Both the position numbers and the translations under genes were made by a program. From DATLAN01 sp035527455 (GTDB taxonomy: Bacteria; Planctomycetota; Planctomycetia; Pirellulales; Thermoguttaceae): DNA of 6,461 nucleotides. Position 1 is the stretch's first letter. Each line of letters starts with the position of its first letter. The stretch covers positions 1 to 6,461 of the forward strand of contig DATLAN010000023.1 of the NCBI GenBank assembly GCA_035527455.1. Reading direction: 5' to 3'. The notes beneath the pieces are model-generated. The model had not been told where the DNA came from. It searched no databases and was given only the letters and a program-made list of their open reading frames with translations. Of this stretch, positions 1 to 6,204 are shown in pieces.

Positions 1-471
1 ACTTGTGGAACGTGGTCCACGGCCATTTCGCCGGTGCGTCCACATACCCGTGCTTGACGGGATTGTAGTGGACGTAGTCGAAGTGACCTTCGAAGTCGCA
101 TTCGTCTCGGATCGTGTGTTCCATGAAACGCGGTTGCCACAGCCGCGACGCTCCTGTCTCCGCTGGCCCGCACTGACTCGGCCCTCCCGACCGCCGGAAG
201 CCAGCCAGTCGCGGGTGAACTGAGCCTTGATCGCCGACCAGCGTATCGAATTATTCTCGTCGCCCTGCGGGAGTGTCCAGATCGTGTGCAGATGATCCGG
301 GAGCAAGACCAGGGCACGGATCTCGAAAGGGCGATCTTCCCTCACCGTCTGCATCGACTCTCGCAGTAACCGCCGCGCCGTTTCCTCGCAGAGAAAAGGC
401 GTCCGGCCGTACGTGACCAAGGTGAAGAAATACGTGCCGCCGGGAACGTACCATCGTCGATAGTCGGGCAT
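1..471 (-). pseudogene. REP-associated tyrosine transposase (RAYT, Y1/IS200-like), frameshifted and cut by window edge
   Basis: Members of this family are single-strand HUH nucleases linked to the spread of REP palindromes. Reading from the ATG at 471-469, the protein begins MPDYRRWYVPGGTYFFTLVT, the typical RAYT N-terminus. The metal-binding HUH pair is seen as H60-L61-H62 in LLPDHLHTIW, followed by IRWSAIKAQFTRDWL and GGREGRVS. After codon 110 (GGC, 144-142) one base appears to be missing. The rest of the family pattern continues in another frame from 139 to 2: WQPRFMEHTIRDE, then DYVHYNPVKHGYVD and KWPWTTFHK. The DYVHYNPVKHG block should hold the catalytic tyrosine. The original frame stays open to the window edge but encodes a non-family tail. 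About 156 residues are visible in the two frames together, and the family usually has about 150-200, so only the end is missing. There is no obvious Shine-Dalgarno before the ATG. The gene is either a true pseudogene or carries a sequencing error. REP copies lie just upstream, as expected. Confidence 0.85.
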
Positions 472-503
472 CTCGGAAATATAGCCGATCGTACGGAAAA
501 AAG

Positions 504-529
504 GTAGGTCAGGGCTTGCCCTGACGAAT
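504..529 (+). repeat. GTAG-footed REP hairpin, copy 1
   Basis: A GTAG tetranucleotide (504-507) is followed by a perfect palindrome GTCAGGGCTTGCCCTGAC (508-525), an 8-bp stem with a TT loop, and then GAAT. A GTAG foot before a hairpin is the known signature of REPs recognised by RAYT proteins. This copy lies 33 nt from the RAYT start codon and points the opposite way from copies 2 and 3. All 26 bases are the exact reverse complement of copy 2, so the pair forms a BIME-like inverted unit. Confidence 0.85.
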
Positions 530-557
530 ATCGACGACGACACTGTGTCGGACCACA

Positions 558-583
558 ATTCGTCAGGGCAAGCCCTGACCTAC
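558..583 (-). repeat. GTAG-footed REP hairpin, copy 2 (inverted)
   Basis: The palindrome is at 562-579 and the GTAG foot, read on the minus strand, is at 583-580. It is a perfect 26-bp inverted copy of 504-529, with 28 nt between them. It is also a direct repeat of copy 3: 559-584 equals 590-615, a period of 31 bp. Confidence 0.85.
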
Positions 584-589
584 GTCTTT

Positions 590-615
590 TTCGTCAGGGC
601 AAGCCCTGACCTACG
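590..615 (-). repeat. GTAG-footed REP hairpin, copy 3, overlapping a stop codon
   Basis: The palindrome is at 593-610 and the foot, GTAG on the minus strand, is at 614-611. The TAG stop of the upstream TPR/glycosyltransferase/FkbM gene (613-611) is made from this foot. The hairpin therefore begins right after the stop and would lie at the 3' end of that mRNA, where it could protect the transcript or weakly terminate transcription. No U-run follows the stem, so it is not a standard intrinsic terminator. Confidence 0.85.
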
Positions 616-2785
616 GCCCTTCGATGGGGCGCAGTCCGCTGATGGACGTCTTCACCGACGCGTGTACACAGAGCATGTTCGCCGAGACGATGTTCGCGAA
701 TTCGTTGCGGGGATTGCCGAAGTAATTCGCCGGGTTGAACAGGCGCGGCAGGTGCCAGTACAAATGGTAGCCCAACGACGTGATGTACTCGATCAACGAG
801 GCCGATCGGTCTTGCCGGTCGTTTTCCACGTAGAGAATCGGCCGGAATTGCTCGATCGTTTTCGCGGCGCCCTTCAAGACGCTCAGTTCCATGCCTTCCA
901 CGTCGACCTTCAGCAGATCGCAGCGCGGCAGCTCCAGGCCGTCGACGGTCGCCACGGGCGTTTTCTCGCCGGACTGATATTCCCCCAGGCCGAGACCGGC
1001 GAAGTTGTTTTCGACGTCGAAGTTCAAGGCGGGCACGAAGATCCAATCCGGCCGCTGGCCCACGGCTTCGCAGCGGCAGTGGACGTTCGTTCGGCTGTTC
1101 AGCGCCATGTTGGCACAGAGCGTCTGGAAGAGGACCCGTTGCGGCTCGAACGCGTACACGGCTCCCTTGTCGCCCACCAGTTTGGAGAGGGCCAGCGTGT
1201 GGGCACCGACGTTCGCGCCCGCCTCGACCACGACCTGGCCGGGACGAACGACCTGGCGGAACAGATCGGTTTCGCCTTCGGAGTATTCGCCGTATCGGTC
1301 GAGCGACCGGCCGACGTAGACGTCGTGGCGATTGTAGAGCATCAGTCCATGCCGCGTCCGTGCCAGCCGATTGAAGCCGCTCGAGGCAACGTGGTACTGT
1401 TCGGGACGCTTCGCCGCCACGGTGGCCGGGTGCTGCACTTTCAACTCCTCGGCAATCCGCCGGAAAACGCTCGGCCAGTCGTCCATCTCAGGTTGCCGAA
1501 ACAGCCGCATCGTCGGGTACCAGGGCGTGTCTTCCCGTTCCAACTGCCAGGGCCAGTGCGGGACGTAGGACAAGACCAGCCAGACGGGCACGCCCAGCGC
1601 GCCGGCCACGTGTGCCAGCGCCATGTCCGGCGTGATCACCAGGTCGAGGTTCTTGAGGATCGCGGCCGTGTCCATGAAGGGCCCGGAATCCCTGTCGAGC
1701 CGGTCTCCCCAATCCACCACGTCCAGGCAGCCGGCCAACGCGTCGAGTTGTTCCACGCCGGCGCCTTTTTGCAGGCTCAGCAGCCGGATACCGCTGAGTT
1801 TTCCCAGCGGCGCAAATTCCGCCAACGGCACGCTGCGGAAGCAGTCGGCCTCGTAACCGGGATTCCCCTGCCAGGCGATGCCGATTTTCAACCCGCCGTA
1901 GCCGGCCAGCTCCGCTTTCCACTTTTCCACCAACCTGTCGTCGGGAAACAGATAGGGGACGTCGGCTGGAAACGTGTCGAGGTTGTCGTTGAAAATGCCC
2001 GGAATGCTCAGCAGCGGGACGTAGGTGTCGAAGGCCGGAGGATTGCTGCCGGTGGGGACCAGTTCGTCGATCGCCTGGAAGCTCTTCAATAGCGGAAGGA
2101 GCGGTTTGGGGCAGAGGGCGACGACCCGGCAGTCGAAGCGCTGCTTCAACACGGCGGCGTAGCGGATGAAATGGATGGTGTCGCCGAATCCCTGCTCGCC
2201 GACCAGGAGGATGGTTTTCCCGTCCAACGGCGACCCGTCCCAGGCCGGCTGGCCGGTGACGGGGCGAAAGGTCCGATGCATTTTCCGCCACCATTCATAT
2301 TCCCGCCAACCTTCCTCGAACCGGCCCTGCAAGAGCCGGATCACGCCCAGGTTTTTGTGGGTTTCGGCGTCTTCCGGGCCGTGATCGAGCGCCTGCTGAT
2401 AGCTTTGCACCGCTTCGTCGAGCCGCCCGGCCCAGGCCAGCGCCGTGCCCTTGTTCTTGTAGGCGTTGACGTAGTCGGGCTTGAGCTTCAAGGCCGCGTC
2501 GAGGCAGGCGATCGACTCGTCGAGCCGGCGTTGCATGCGCAGCGTGTTTCCCAGATTGTTGTACGCGATGGGAAAGTTGGGGCGGATGCGGATCGCGTTG
2601 CGGTAGGCGGCGACCGCCTCGTCCAGCCGATCCCGGTCGTGGCAGGCAAGACCCAAGTAGCACCAGGCGGTGGAGTCGTTCGGATGACTCGCCAGCACGC
2701 CGCGGTAGATCTCCTCGGCGGCGGCGACGTTGCCGGCCTGATGCAGTTGCCAGCCGTGCGCCAGGGTCTCGGGGGTCGTGGTCAT
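611..2785 (-). CDS. TPR / GT9-like glycosyltransferase / FkbM methyltransferase fusion protein
   Basis: This 724-residue cytoplasmic protein has no signal peptide or membrane segment. Residues about 5-170 hold four to five TPRs (for example AYNNLGNTLRMQRRLDESIA), a protein-binding scaffold. Residues about 188-445 resemble the heptosyltransferase (GT9)-like domain often fused to TPRs: GEQGFGDTIHFIRYA (196-210), then DLVITPDMALAHVAGALGVP (381-400) with D387 and H392, then DTPWYPTMRLFRQ (419-431). Residues about 468-705 are an FkbM-type SAM methyltransferase with motif I VVVEAGANVG (518-527), acidic E547 in VYAFEPQ, and LLKVDVEGMEL (624-634). FkbM domains methylate hydroxyl groups, often on sugars. 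The protein probably transfers a sugar onto a cell-surface glycan and methylates it; the actual substrate cannot be read from sequence. The ATG at 2785 fits the TPR start but lacks a clear Shine-Dalgarno, and a palindrome lies 12 nt upstream. The stop lies in a REP. Confidence 0.9.
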   Translation of the reverse strand: MTTTPETLAHGWQLHQAGNVAAAEEIYRGVLASHPNDSTAWCYLGLACHDRDRLDEAVAAYRNAIRIRPNFPIAYNNLGNTLRMQRRLDESIACLDAALKLKPDYVNAYKNKGTALAWAGRLDEAVQSYQQALDHGPEDAETHKNLGVIRLLQGRFEEGWREYEWWRKMHRTFRPVTGQPAWDGSPLDGKTILLVGEQGFGDTIHFIRYAAVLKQRFDCRVVALCPKPLLPLLKSFQAIDELVPTGSNPPAFDTYVPLLSIPGIFNDNLDTFPADVPYLFPDDRLVEKWKAELAGYGGLKIGIAWQGNPGYEADCFRSVPLAEFAPLGKLSGIRLLSLQKGAGVEQLDALAGCLDVVDWGDRLDRDSGPFMDTAAILKNLDLVITPDMALAHVAGALGVPVWLVLSYVPHWPWQLEREDTPWYPTMRLFRQPEMDDWPSVFRRIAEELKVQHPATVAAKRPEQYHVASSGFNRLARTRHGLMLYNRHDVYVGRSLDRYGEYSEGETDLFRQVVRPGQVVVEAGANVGAHTLALSKLVGDKGAVYAFEPQRVLFQTLCANMALNSRTNVHCRCEAVGQRPDWIFVPALNFDVENNFAGLGLGEYQSGEKTPVATVDGLELPRCDLLKVDVEGMELSVLKGAAKTIEQFRPILYVENDRQDRSASLIEYITSLGYHLYWHLPRLFNPANYFGNPRNEFANIVSANMLCVHASVKTSISGLRPIEGP

Positions 2786-2797
2786 GGTCTGGTGTCG

Positions 2798-2829
2798 AGT
2801 AGCCGTCTCGCTGCAGCGAGATGGCTACT
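2798..2829. repeat. 32-bp near-perfect palindrome upstream of the TPR/GT/FkbM gene
   Basis: The two 16-base halves, AGTAGCCGTCTCGCTG (2798-2813) and CAGCGAGATGGCTACT (2814-2829), are reverse complements except for one G:T-type mismatch. There is no loop. It lies 12 nt upstream of the ATG at 2785, so it would fall in the leader or promoter of that gene. It looks like a dispersed intergenic palindrome rather than a dedicated operator, but a single window cannot separate the two. Both ends carry GTAG, as in the REPs at 504-615, although the stem sequence differs. Confidence 0.75.
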
Positions 2830-2854
2830 GTTCGGGCGGTGAGTCTGGAACTCC

Positions 2855-2942
2855 GTGGAAAAGGGGGACAGGCACCGAGCCGGCAGCGCTTTTCCCTGAC
2901 TTCCACACGATTTGCGGCTCGGAGCCAGTCCCCATTTTCCAC
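2855..2942. repeat. 88-bp intergenic element with 28-bp imperfect terminal inverted repeats
   Basis: The left arm (2855-2882) and right arm (2915-2942) are inverted copies matching at 25 of 28 positions. They start GTGGAAAA and contain GGGAC, GGC and CCGAGCCG blocks. The 32 nt between them have no coding content. There is no transposase, so this is a MITE-like or REP-like unit or a large stem-loop. It fills most of the gap between the esterase stop and the start of the next gene on the same strand, so its transcript could fold there and separate the two genes. Confidence 0.7.
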
Positions 2943-2970
2943 TCGCCGCTTACAGTTTGAGCCGTCCCGC

Positions 2971-4386
2971 TCAGTCCGACTCCGGCTTCGGCGGTTCGGT
3001 CACGCCCGGGAACGTGTCGGTCCGAAACGGCGAGGCGGGCAGGCCCTCCTGGTTGCCGAAGTTCGGTTCCGCGTCGTCGCGCCAGGCATAGCGGAGCGCG
3101 ATCGGTTTCTCTACGTCGTTGCTCTGCACCACCACGGCATCGCCGTCGATCGTCGCCGTGGCCGGATGGAACTCCCGGTCGGTTCCGGCGATGGTGAAGT
3201 GCGAAAGCGGCCGGCCGTCGCGCGACGCCAGCCCGCCGCCGACGTGGTCGAACTGCAGCCGGATCCGGTTGCCTTCAATCTCCATCGACTTGTAGATCGG
3301 GCCGGAGTAGACCAGGTCTTCCTTGCCGTAGACCGTAGCCAGTGCCCAGAGGCCCAGGCGGCGTCCGACCTCTTGCTTGTTGGTCGGGTGGATGTCGCTG
3401 ACGTTGCCGATGTCCGTGGTCACGGCCAGGCCGGTGTTGGGAACGTTCTTGAGCGTGAGCAACTGGGCTTCCCAGAGTTCCGCACAGCAGGCCGGGTCGA
3501 GCCGGCCGTAACGGAACGGGGCAAGCTGGACGATGCCGAAGGGAAAGTCGCCCTGCCCCCAATCGGTCCGCCAGTTCCCGATCATCGCCGGCAGCAGCGT
3601 GCGGTACTGGTACGCCCGAGAACAGTTCGCTTCTCCCTGATACCAGATAGCGCCGCGGATGGCCAGCGGGATCAGCGGGGCGATCATGCCGTTGTAGAGT
3701 TCCGAGCCGCGCTGGGCCAGCGGTTCGAGCGCCGGATCGGCCGCGAGCACTTCGCGGCGGGTCCACAGCTCGGCCGGCGTTCCGCCCCAAGACGTCTTGA
3801 TCAACCCGACCGGCACGTCCAACTCCCGGTGCAGATGGCGGCCGAAGAAATAGCCGACCGCCGAGAAGCCGGGCACCGAATCGGGGCTGCACTCGGCCCA
3901 GGAGCCGACACAATCCGTCTCGGGCTGGGGGGACTTCTTCCGCTGGACGATGAACAGGCGGATCTTCGGAAAGTTCGCCGCAGCGATTTCCTTCTCCGGT
4001 TCCAGAGCCCGGCTCACGGGGAATTCCATGTTCGATTGGCCCGAGCAGACCCAGACCTCGCCAACCAAAATGTCCTTGACGATGACCTTGCTCCCGGAGG
4101 AGCCGGTGACGGCCATGTCGAACGGAGCGCCCGGTTCGAGTTCGGCCAGTTTGACTTGCCACCGACCGTCTTCGGCTGCCTTGGCGGTCACGGATTGGCC
4201 GGGGATGGTGACAGCCACCATTTCGCCGGGATCGGCCCAACCCCAAATAGGCGGCGTCTGCTCCCGTTGTAGAACCATATGATCCCCCACGATCGCCGGG
4301 AGCCTTATCTCCGCAAGCACGACCGCGGCATTGGAGACGGCAAACAGGCAAAACACGGCCCCCCACAGAACACTCCTGCAACGCAT
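2971..4386 (-). CDS. Secreted sialate O-acetylesterase (SGNH hydrolase family)
   Basis: This 471-residue enzyme is of the kind that removes O-acetyl groups from sialic acids or related acetylated glycans. Residues 1-25 form a signal peptide (MRCRSV, then a hydrophobic core, cleavage likely after VLA before EIRLP), so it acts outside the cytoplasm. The sequence then follows the family: RLPAIVGDHMVLQR, a beta-rich N-terminal region with WGWADPGE, and the nucleophile block CSGQSNMEFP with Ser118. Next come TSWGGTPAELW (198-208), IWYQGEAN (247-254), and DIHPTNKQEVGRRL with D331 and H333 completing the triad. EGLPASPFRTD near the end is also typical. The start is the ATG at 4386: it is preceded by GGTGGAG with 6 nt spacing and begins the signal peptide. 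An upstream ATG at 4668 would bury the signal and gives a low-complexity non-family leader. The substrate is inferred from family only; in polysaccharide-degrading bacteria it could be another acetylated sugar. Confidence 0.92.
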   Translation of the reverse strand: MRCRSVLWGAVFCLFAVSNAAVVLAEIRLPAIVGDHMVLQREQTPPIWGWADPGEMVAVTIPGQSVTAKAAEDGRWQVKLAELEPGAPFDMAVTGSSGSKVIVKDILVGEVWVCSGQSNMEFPVSRALEPEKEIAAANFPKIRLFIVQRKKSPQPETDCVGSWAECSPDSVPGFSAVGYFFGRHLHRELDVPVGLIKTSWGGTPAELWTRREVLAADPALEPLAQRGSELYNGMIAPLIPLAIRGAIWYQGEANCSRAYQYRTLLPAMIGNWRTDWGQGDFPFGIVQLAPFRYGRLDPACCAELWEAQLLTLKNVPNTGLAVTTDIGNVSDIHPTNKQEVGRRLGLWALATVYGKEDLVYSGPIYKSMEIEGNRIRLQFDHVGGGLASRDGRPLSHFTIAGTDREFHPATATIDGDAVVVQSNDVEKPIALRYAWRDDAEPNFGNQEGLPASPFRTDTFPGVTEPPKPESD

Positions 4387-4433
4387 GACGTTCTCCACCA
4401 AAAGGCATAGAAAACTTCGACTATCGAGCCCTG

Positions 4434-4462
4434 AGTTTACGACAGTTGGTACTGTCGTGCAA
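4434..4462 (-). promoter_or_regulatory. Candidate esterase promoter with operator-like inverted repeat
   Basis: On the minus strand, TTGCAC (4462-4457) and TAAACT (4439-4434) are 17 nt apart, matching sigma-70 consensus at 3/6 and 4/6. The spacer is occupied by a perfect 8-bp inverted repeat, ACGACAGT (4439-4446) and ACTGTCGT (4451-4458), with a TGGT centre. The placement between -35 and -10 suggests a repressor site; if transcription starts upstream it would instead be a leader hairpin. The centre lies about 62 nt upstream of the ATG. Confidence 0.4.
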
Positions 4463-4525
4463 GCGGTTTGGCGTTCCTGCGTCATCGGAGCGGTCGAGTC
4501 GGGCTTCGTCGAACCCGCACGAACG

Positions 4526-4554
4526 TTGACAGAAGGATGGACCATCGATAAACT
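4526..4554 (+). promoter_or_regulatory. Candidate promoter of the quinone reductase gene
   Basis: A perfect TTGACA (4526-4531) is followed after 17 nt by TAAACT (4549-4554, 4/6 to TATAAT). It would give a leader of about 125 nt. A second possible -10, TATAGT (4604-4609, 5/6), lies closer to the gene but has no good -35 partner at 17 nt. Which one is used cannot be decided from sequence. Confidence 0.4.
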
Positions 4555-4687
4555 GGCTTTTTCTGGCAGACCGCCTTGTTTTTCCGGCCCGCCTGGTGTA
4601 ACGTATAGTGAATGATCCGTCAGGGCCGGAAGCGAGGCGGCCTTTCTTGGCATCCCGTCCCCCCTCATTTGCGCTGGAAAGAAACCT

Positions 4688-5680
4688 ATGAAAGCCGCTT
4701 ACATCGAACGGACCGGCTCGCCTAAGAACATTGTCTTCGGGAAAGTGCCGAATCCGAAACCTTCCGAAAATCAAGTGCTCGTGAAGGTCGGGGCCGTGGC
4801 GGTCAATCCGGTCGACACGTACATCCGCGCCGGAACGATCGCGATGGACTTGCCGATGCCGTTCATCCTCGGTTGCGATCTGGCCGGAACGGTCGAGGCA
4901 GTGGGATCGAACGTAACGCGGTTTCAGCCGGGCGATCGAGTTTGGGGAAGCAACCAGGGATTGCTGGGACGGCAGGGCACCTTCGCCCAGTACGCCGCGG
5001 TCGATGAGTGTTGGCTCTATCCGACGCCCGAAGAAGTCATCGACCAGCAGGCCGCCGCCGTGGCGTTGGTCGGCATCACGGCCCATCTGGGTCTGTTCCG
5101 CGACGCCAAGCTGAAGATGGGCGAAAACATCTTCGTCAATGGCGGCACCGGGGGCGTGGGCTCCTGCGTGGTGCAGATGGCCAAGGCGATCGGTGCCCGA
5201 GTGGCCGCCTCGGCCGGAACCGACGAGAAGGCCAAGATCTGTCGCGAGCTGGGGGCCACCGCGGGGATCAATTACAAGGCCAGCAACGTCGACGACGCGA
5301 TTCGCCGATTTGCGCCCGAGGGGGTCGACGTCTGGTTCGAAACGGTGCACCAGCACGATCTGAAGCGGGCCGTCGGCCATCTCGCCTTCGGCGGCCGGCT
5401 GATCCTGATTTCCGGACGCGACTCGTGTCCCGAGTTCCCCGTCGGCGAGTTCTACGTCAAAGACTGCCGGGTCTACGGCTTCGCCATGTTCAACTCCCCG
5501 CCGGAGGAACAACGCAAGTGCGCCGCGGAGATCAACCGCTGGATGGCCAAGGGAAAGCTGAAACCGCGGATCGACCGCGTGATGCCGCTGTCGGACACCG
5601 CCGCCGCCCATCGTCTGCAGGAGCAGAATACGCTGAAAGGGGCCGGCACGCTGGCGGGAAAAATCGTGTTGGAGCCTTAG
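4688..5680 (+). CDS. Zinc-less medium-chain dehydrogenase/reductase, NADPH:quinone reductase-like
   Basis: This 330-residue cytoplasmic oxidoreductase is about the usual length for quinone reductase-type MDR proteins. The N-terminal GroES-like part contains VLVKVGAVAVNPVDTYIRAG (30-49) and LGCDLAGTVEAVG (61-73), followed by FQPGDRVW (79-86). The Rossmann part carries the nucleotide-binding block VNGGTGGVGSCVVQMAK (150-166), with GxxGxxG-like glycines. ELGAT and the C-terminal LKPRIDRVMPLSDTAAAHR and GKIVLEP match the family ending. Zinc-binding cysteine clusters of alcohol dehydrogenases are absent. It likely reduces quinones or other alpha,beta-unsaturated carbonyls with NADPH; the true substrate is unknown. 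The ATG at 4688 begins MKAAYIE, a family-typical start, with a weak GGAAAGA upstream. It is divergent from the esterase, and the next gene has its own promoter right after the stop. Confidence 0.92.
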   Translation: MKAAYIERTGSPKNIVFGKVPNPKPSENQVLVKVGAVAVNPVDTYIRAGTIAMDLPMPFILGCDLAGTVEAVGSNVTRFQPGDRVWGSNQGLLGRQGTFAQYAAVDECWLYPTPEEVIDQQAAAVALVGITAHLGLFRDAKLKMGENIFVNGGTGGVGSCVVQMAKAIGARVAASAGTDEKAKICRELGATAGINYKASNVDDAIRRFAPEGVDVWFETVHQHDLKRAVGHLAFGGRLILISGRDSCPEFPVGEFYVKDCRVYGFAMFNSPPEEQRKCAAEINRWMAKGKLKPRIDRVMPLSDTAAAHRLQEQNTLKGAGTLAGKIVLEP

Positions 5681-5686
5681 CTCCCC

Positions 5687-5715
5687 TTGACAAGCCCCGG
5701 CCGGGGGGGTATTCT
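5687..5715 (+). promoter_or_regulatory. Sigma-70-type promoter of the STAS gene
   Basis: A perfect TTGACA (5687-5692) and TATTCT (5710-5715, 4/6) are exactly 17 nt apart, starting 6 nt after the reductase stop codon. Transcription would begin near 5722 and give a leader of about 22 nt. The spacer contains a 12-bp perfect palindrome, CCCCGGCCGGGG (5695-5706), extended by a G-run. This is the best promoter match in the window. Confidence 0.65.
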
Positions 5716-5730
5716 GGGTCTATTCTCCTG

Positions 5731-5735
5731 GGAGG
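5731..5735 (+). promoter_or_regulatory. Ribosome binding site fixing the STAS gene start
   Basis: GGAGG lies 8 nt before the ATG at 5744. It decides for this start over an in-frame TTG at 5687, which is the -35 box of the promoter. Confidence 0.8.
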
Positions 5736-5743
5736 CTCGACCC

Positions 5744-6094
5744 ATGAAACTGGCCGTAATCTCCGACGACGGTGACGTGCTGCGATTGCACGCCAGCGAG
5801 CGCATCACGGAAAGCGACGTGGCCGCGCACCCCGATCCGATGCGCGAGTTGCTCGGCGAGGAAGGCTTCGCCCGACACGTGGTCTTGAGCCTCGAGGGCG
5901 TCGATTCGATCGATTCCAGCGGGATCGGATGGTTGGTCGCCTGCCACAAGAGTTTCCGCCAGGCCGACGGCAAGCTGGTCGTGCACTCGATCGATTCGGG
6001 CGTGATGGACCTGCTGAAGATCTTGAAGTTCCACCAGGTCCTCCATCTGGCCAAGGACGAGCGGGCCGCCCTGTCCGCAGCGCGGCGGAAATAG
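5744..6094 (+). CDS. STAS-domain protein (anti-sigma factor antagonist-like)
   Basis: This 116-residue soluble protein is one STAS domain and nothing more. STAS proteins of this size, such as SpoIIAA, bind an anti-sigma kinase and are switched off by phosphorylation of a serine. Here the strand HVVLSLEGVDSIDSSGIGWL (45-64) holds D57-S58-S59-G60. Ser58, the first serine of DSSG, is the position phosphorylated in SpoIIAA. The C-terminal part GKLVVHSIDSGVMDLLKILK (76-95) and KDERAAL also fit the fold. The N-terminal half (MKLAVISDDGDVLRLHASER, then a longer insert PDPMRELLGEEGFAR) is less standard. No partner kinase or phosphatase gene is nearby, so the target is unknown; anti-anti-sigma or other signalling roles are both possible. 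It has its own promoter and a strong ribosome binding site. Confidence 0.85.
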   Translation: MKLAVISDDGDVLRLHASERITESDVAAHPDPMRELLGEEGFARHVVLSLEGVDSIDSSGIGWLVACHKSFRQADGKLVVHSIDSGVMDLLKILKFHQVLHLAKDERAALSAARRK

Positions 6095-6127
6095 CCGGGA
6101 CTTCTGCTCCGTCGATCTTCGATTGGC

Positions 6128-6156
6128 GGGTGCCACGGGCTGCTTGTCAGCCCGTG
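6128..6156 (+). repeat. GGGTG-footed REP-like hairpin
   Basis: The foot GGGTG (6128-6132) leads into CACGGGCTG (6134-6142), a CTTGT loop, and CAGCCCGTG (6148-6156): a perfect 9-bp stem. It lies 34 nt after the STAS stop. It could stop or stabilise that transcript, but no T-run follows directly. The shared GGGTG foot and C-A-C-G stem start link it to the elements at 6205-6279. Confidence 0.65.
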
Positions 6157-6204
6157 CGACCGCTCGTTTTCGGCGGTTTGGCGTTAGGTCTGGGATGTGA
6201 GGGT

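Larger units (their letters stand above)
4387..4687. other. Divergent intergenic region between esterase and quinone reductase genes
   Basis: These 301 bp separate two genes read outward. They hold candidate promoters for both sides, a short inverted repeat within the esterase promoter, and the ribosome binding sites. An open minus-strand frame crosses it from 4668 to 4387 but shows no recognisable protein sequence. No RNA gene or REP element is seen here. Confidence 0.7.

Noticed and set aside
251..454. Minus-strand 67-codon frame
   Set aside because: It is an out-of-frame reading of the RAYT gene, which has clear family sequence in the neighbouring frame.
504..615. Short CRISPR-like array
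   Set aside because: The units are palindromic, occur in both orientations, are spaced unevenly and have no cas genes; REPs beside a RAYT explain them better.
545..2092. Long plus-strand open frame of 515 codons
   Set aside because: It is antisense to the well-supported fusion gene, has no recognisable domain and has the composition of a GC-rich shadow frame.
2821..4272. Plus-strand open frame of 483 codons
   Set aside because: It lies antisense to the sialate esterase, starts within the palindrome at 2798-2829 and shows no family motif.
4387..4668. N-terminal extension of the esterase from an ATG at 4668
   Set aside because: It would put 94 non-family residues before an evident signal peptide, while the ATG at 4386 has a good ribosome binding site.
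4421..5611. Minus-strand open frame of 396 codons
   Set aside because: It is antisense to the quinone reductase, whose motifs are clear on the plus strand; the minus reading has no recognisable domain.
5687..5743. TTG start extending the STAS protein by 19 residues
   Set aside because: The TTG is the first half of the -35 box, the extension is unlike STAS proteins, and GGAGG precedes the ATG at 5744.
6134..6156. Intrinsic terminator of the STAS gene
   Set aside because: The stem is good but is followed by GCGACCGC, not a T-run; the GGGTG foot shared with 6205-6279 fits a REP-like element better. A terminating effect is still possible.
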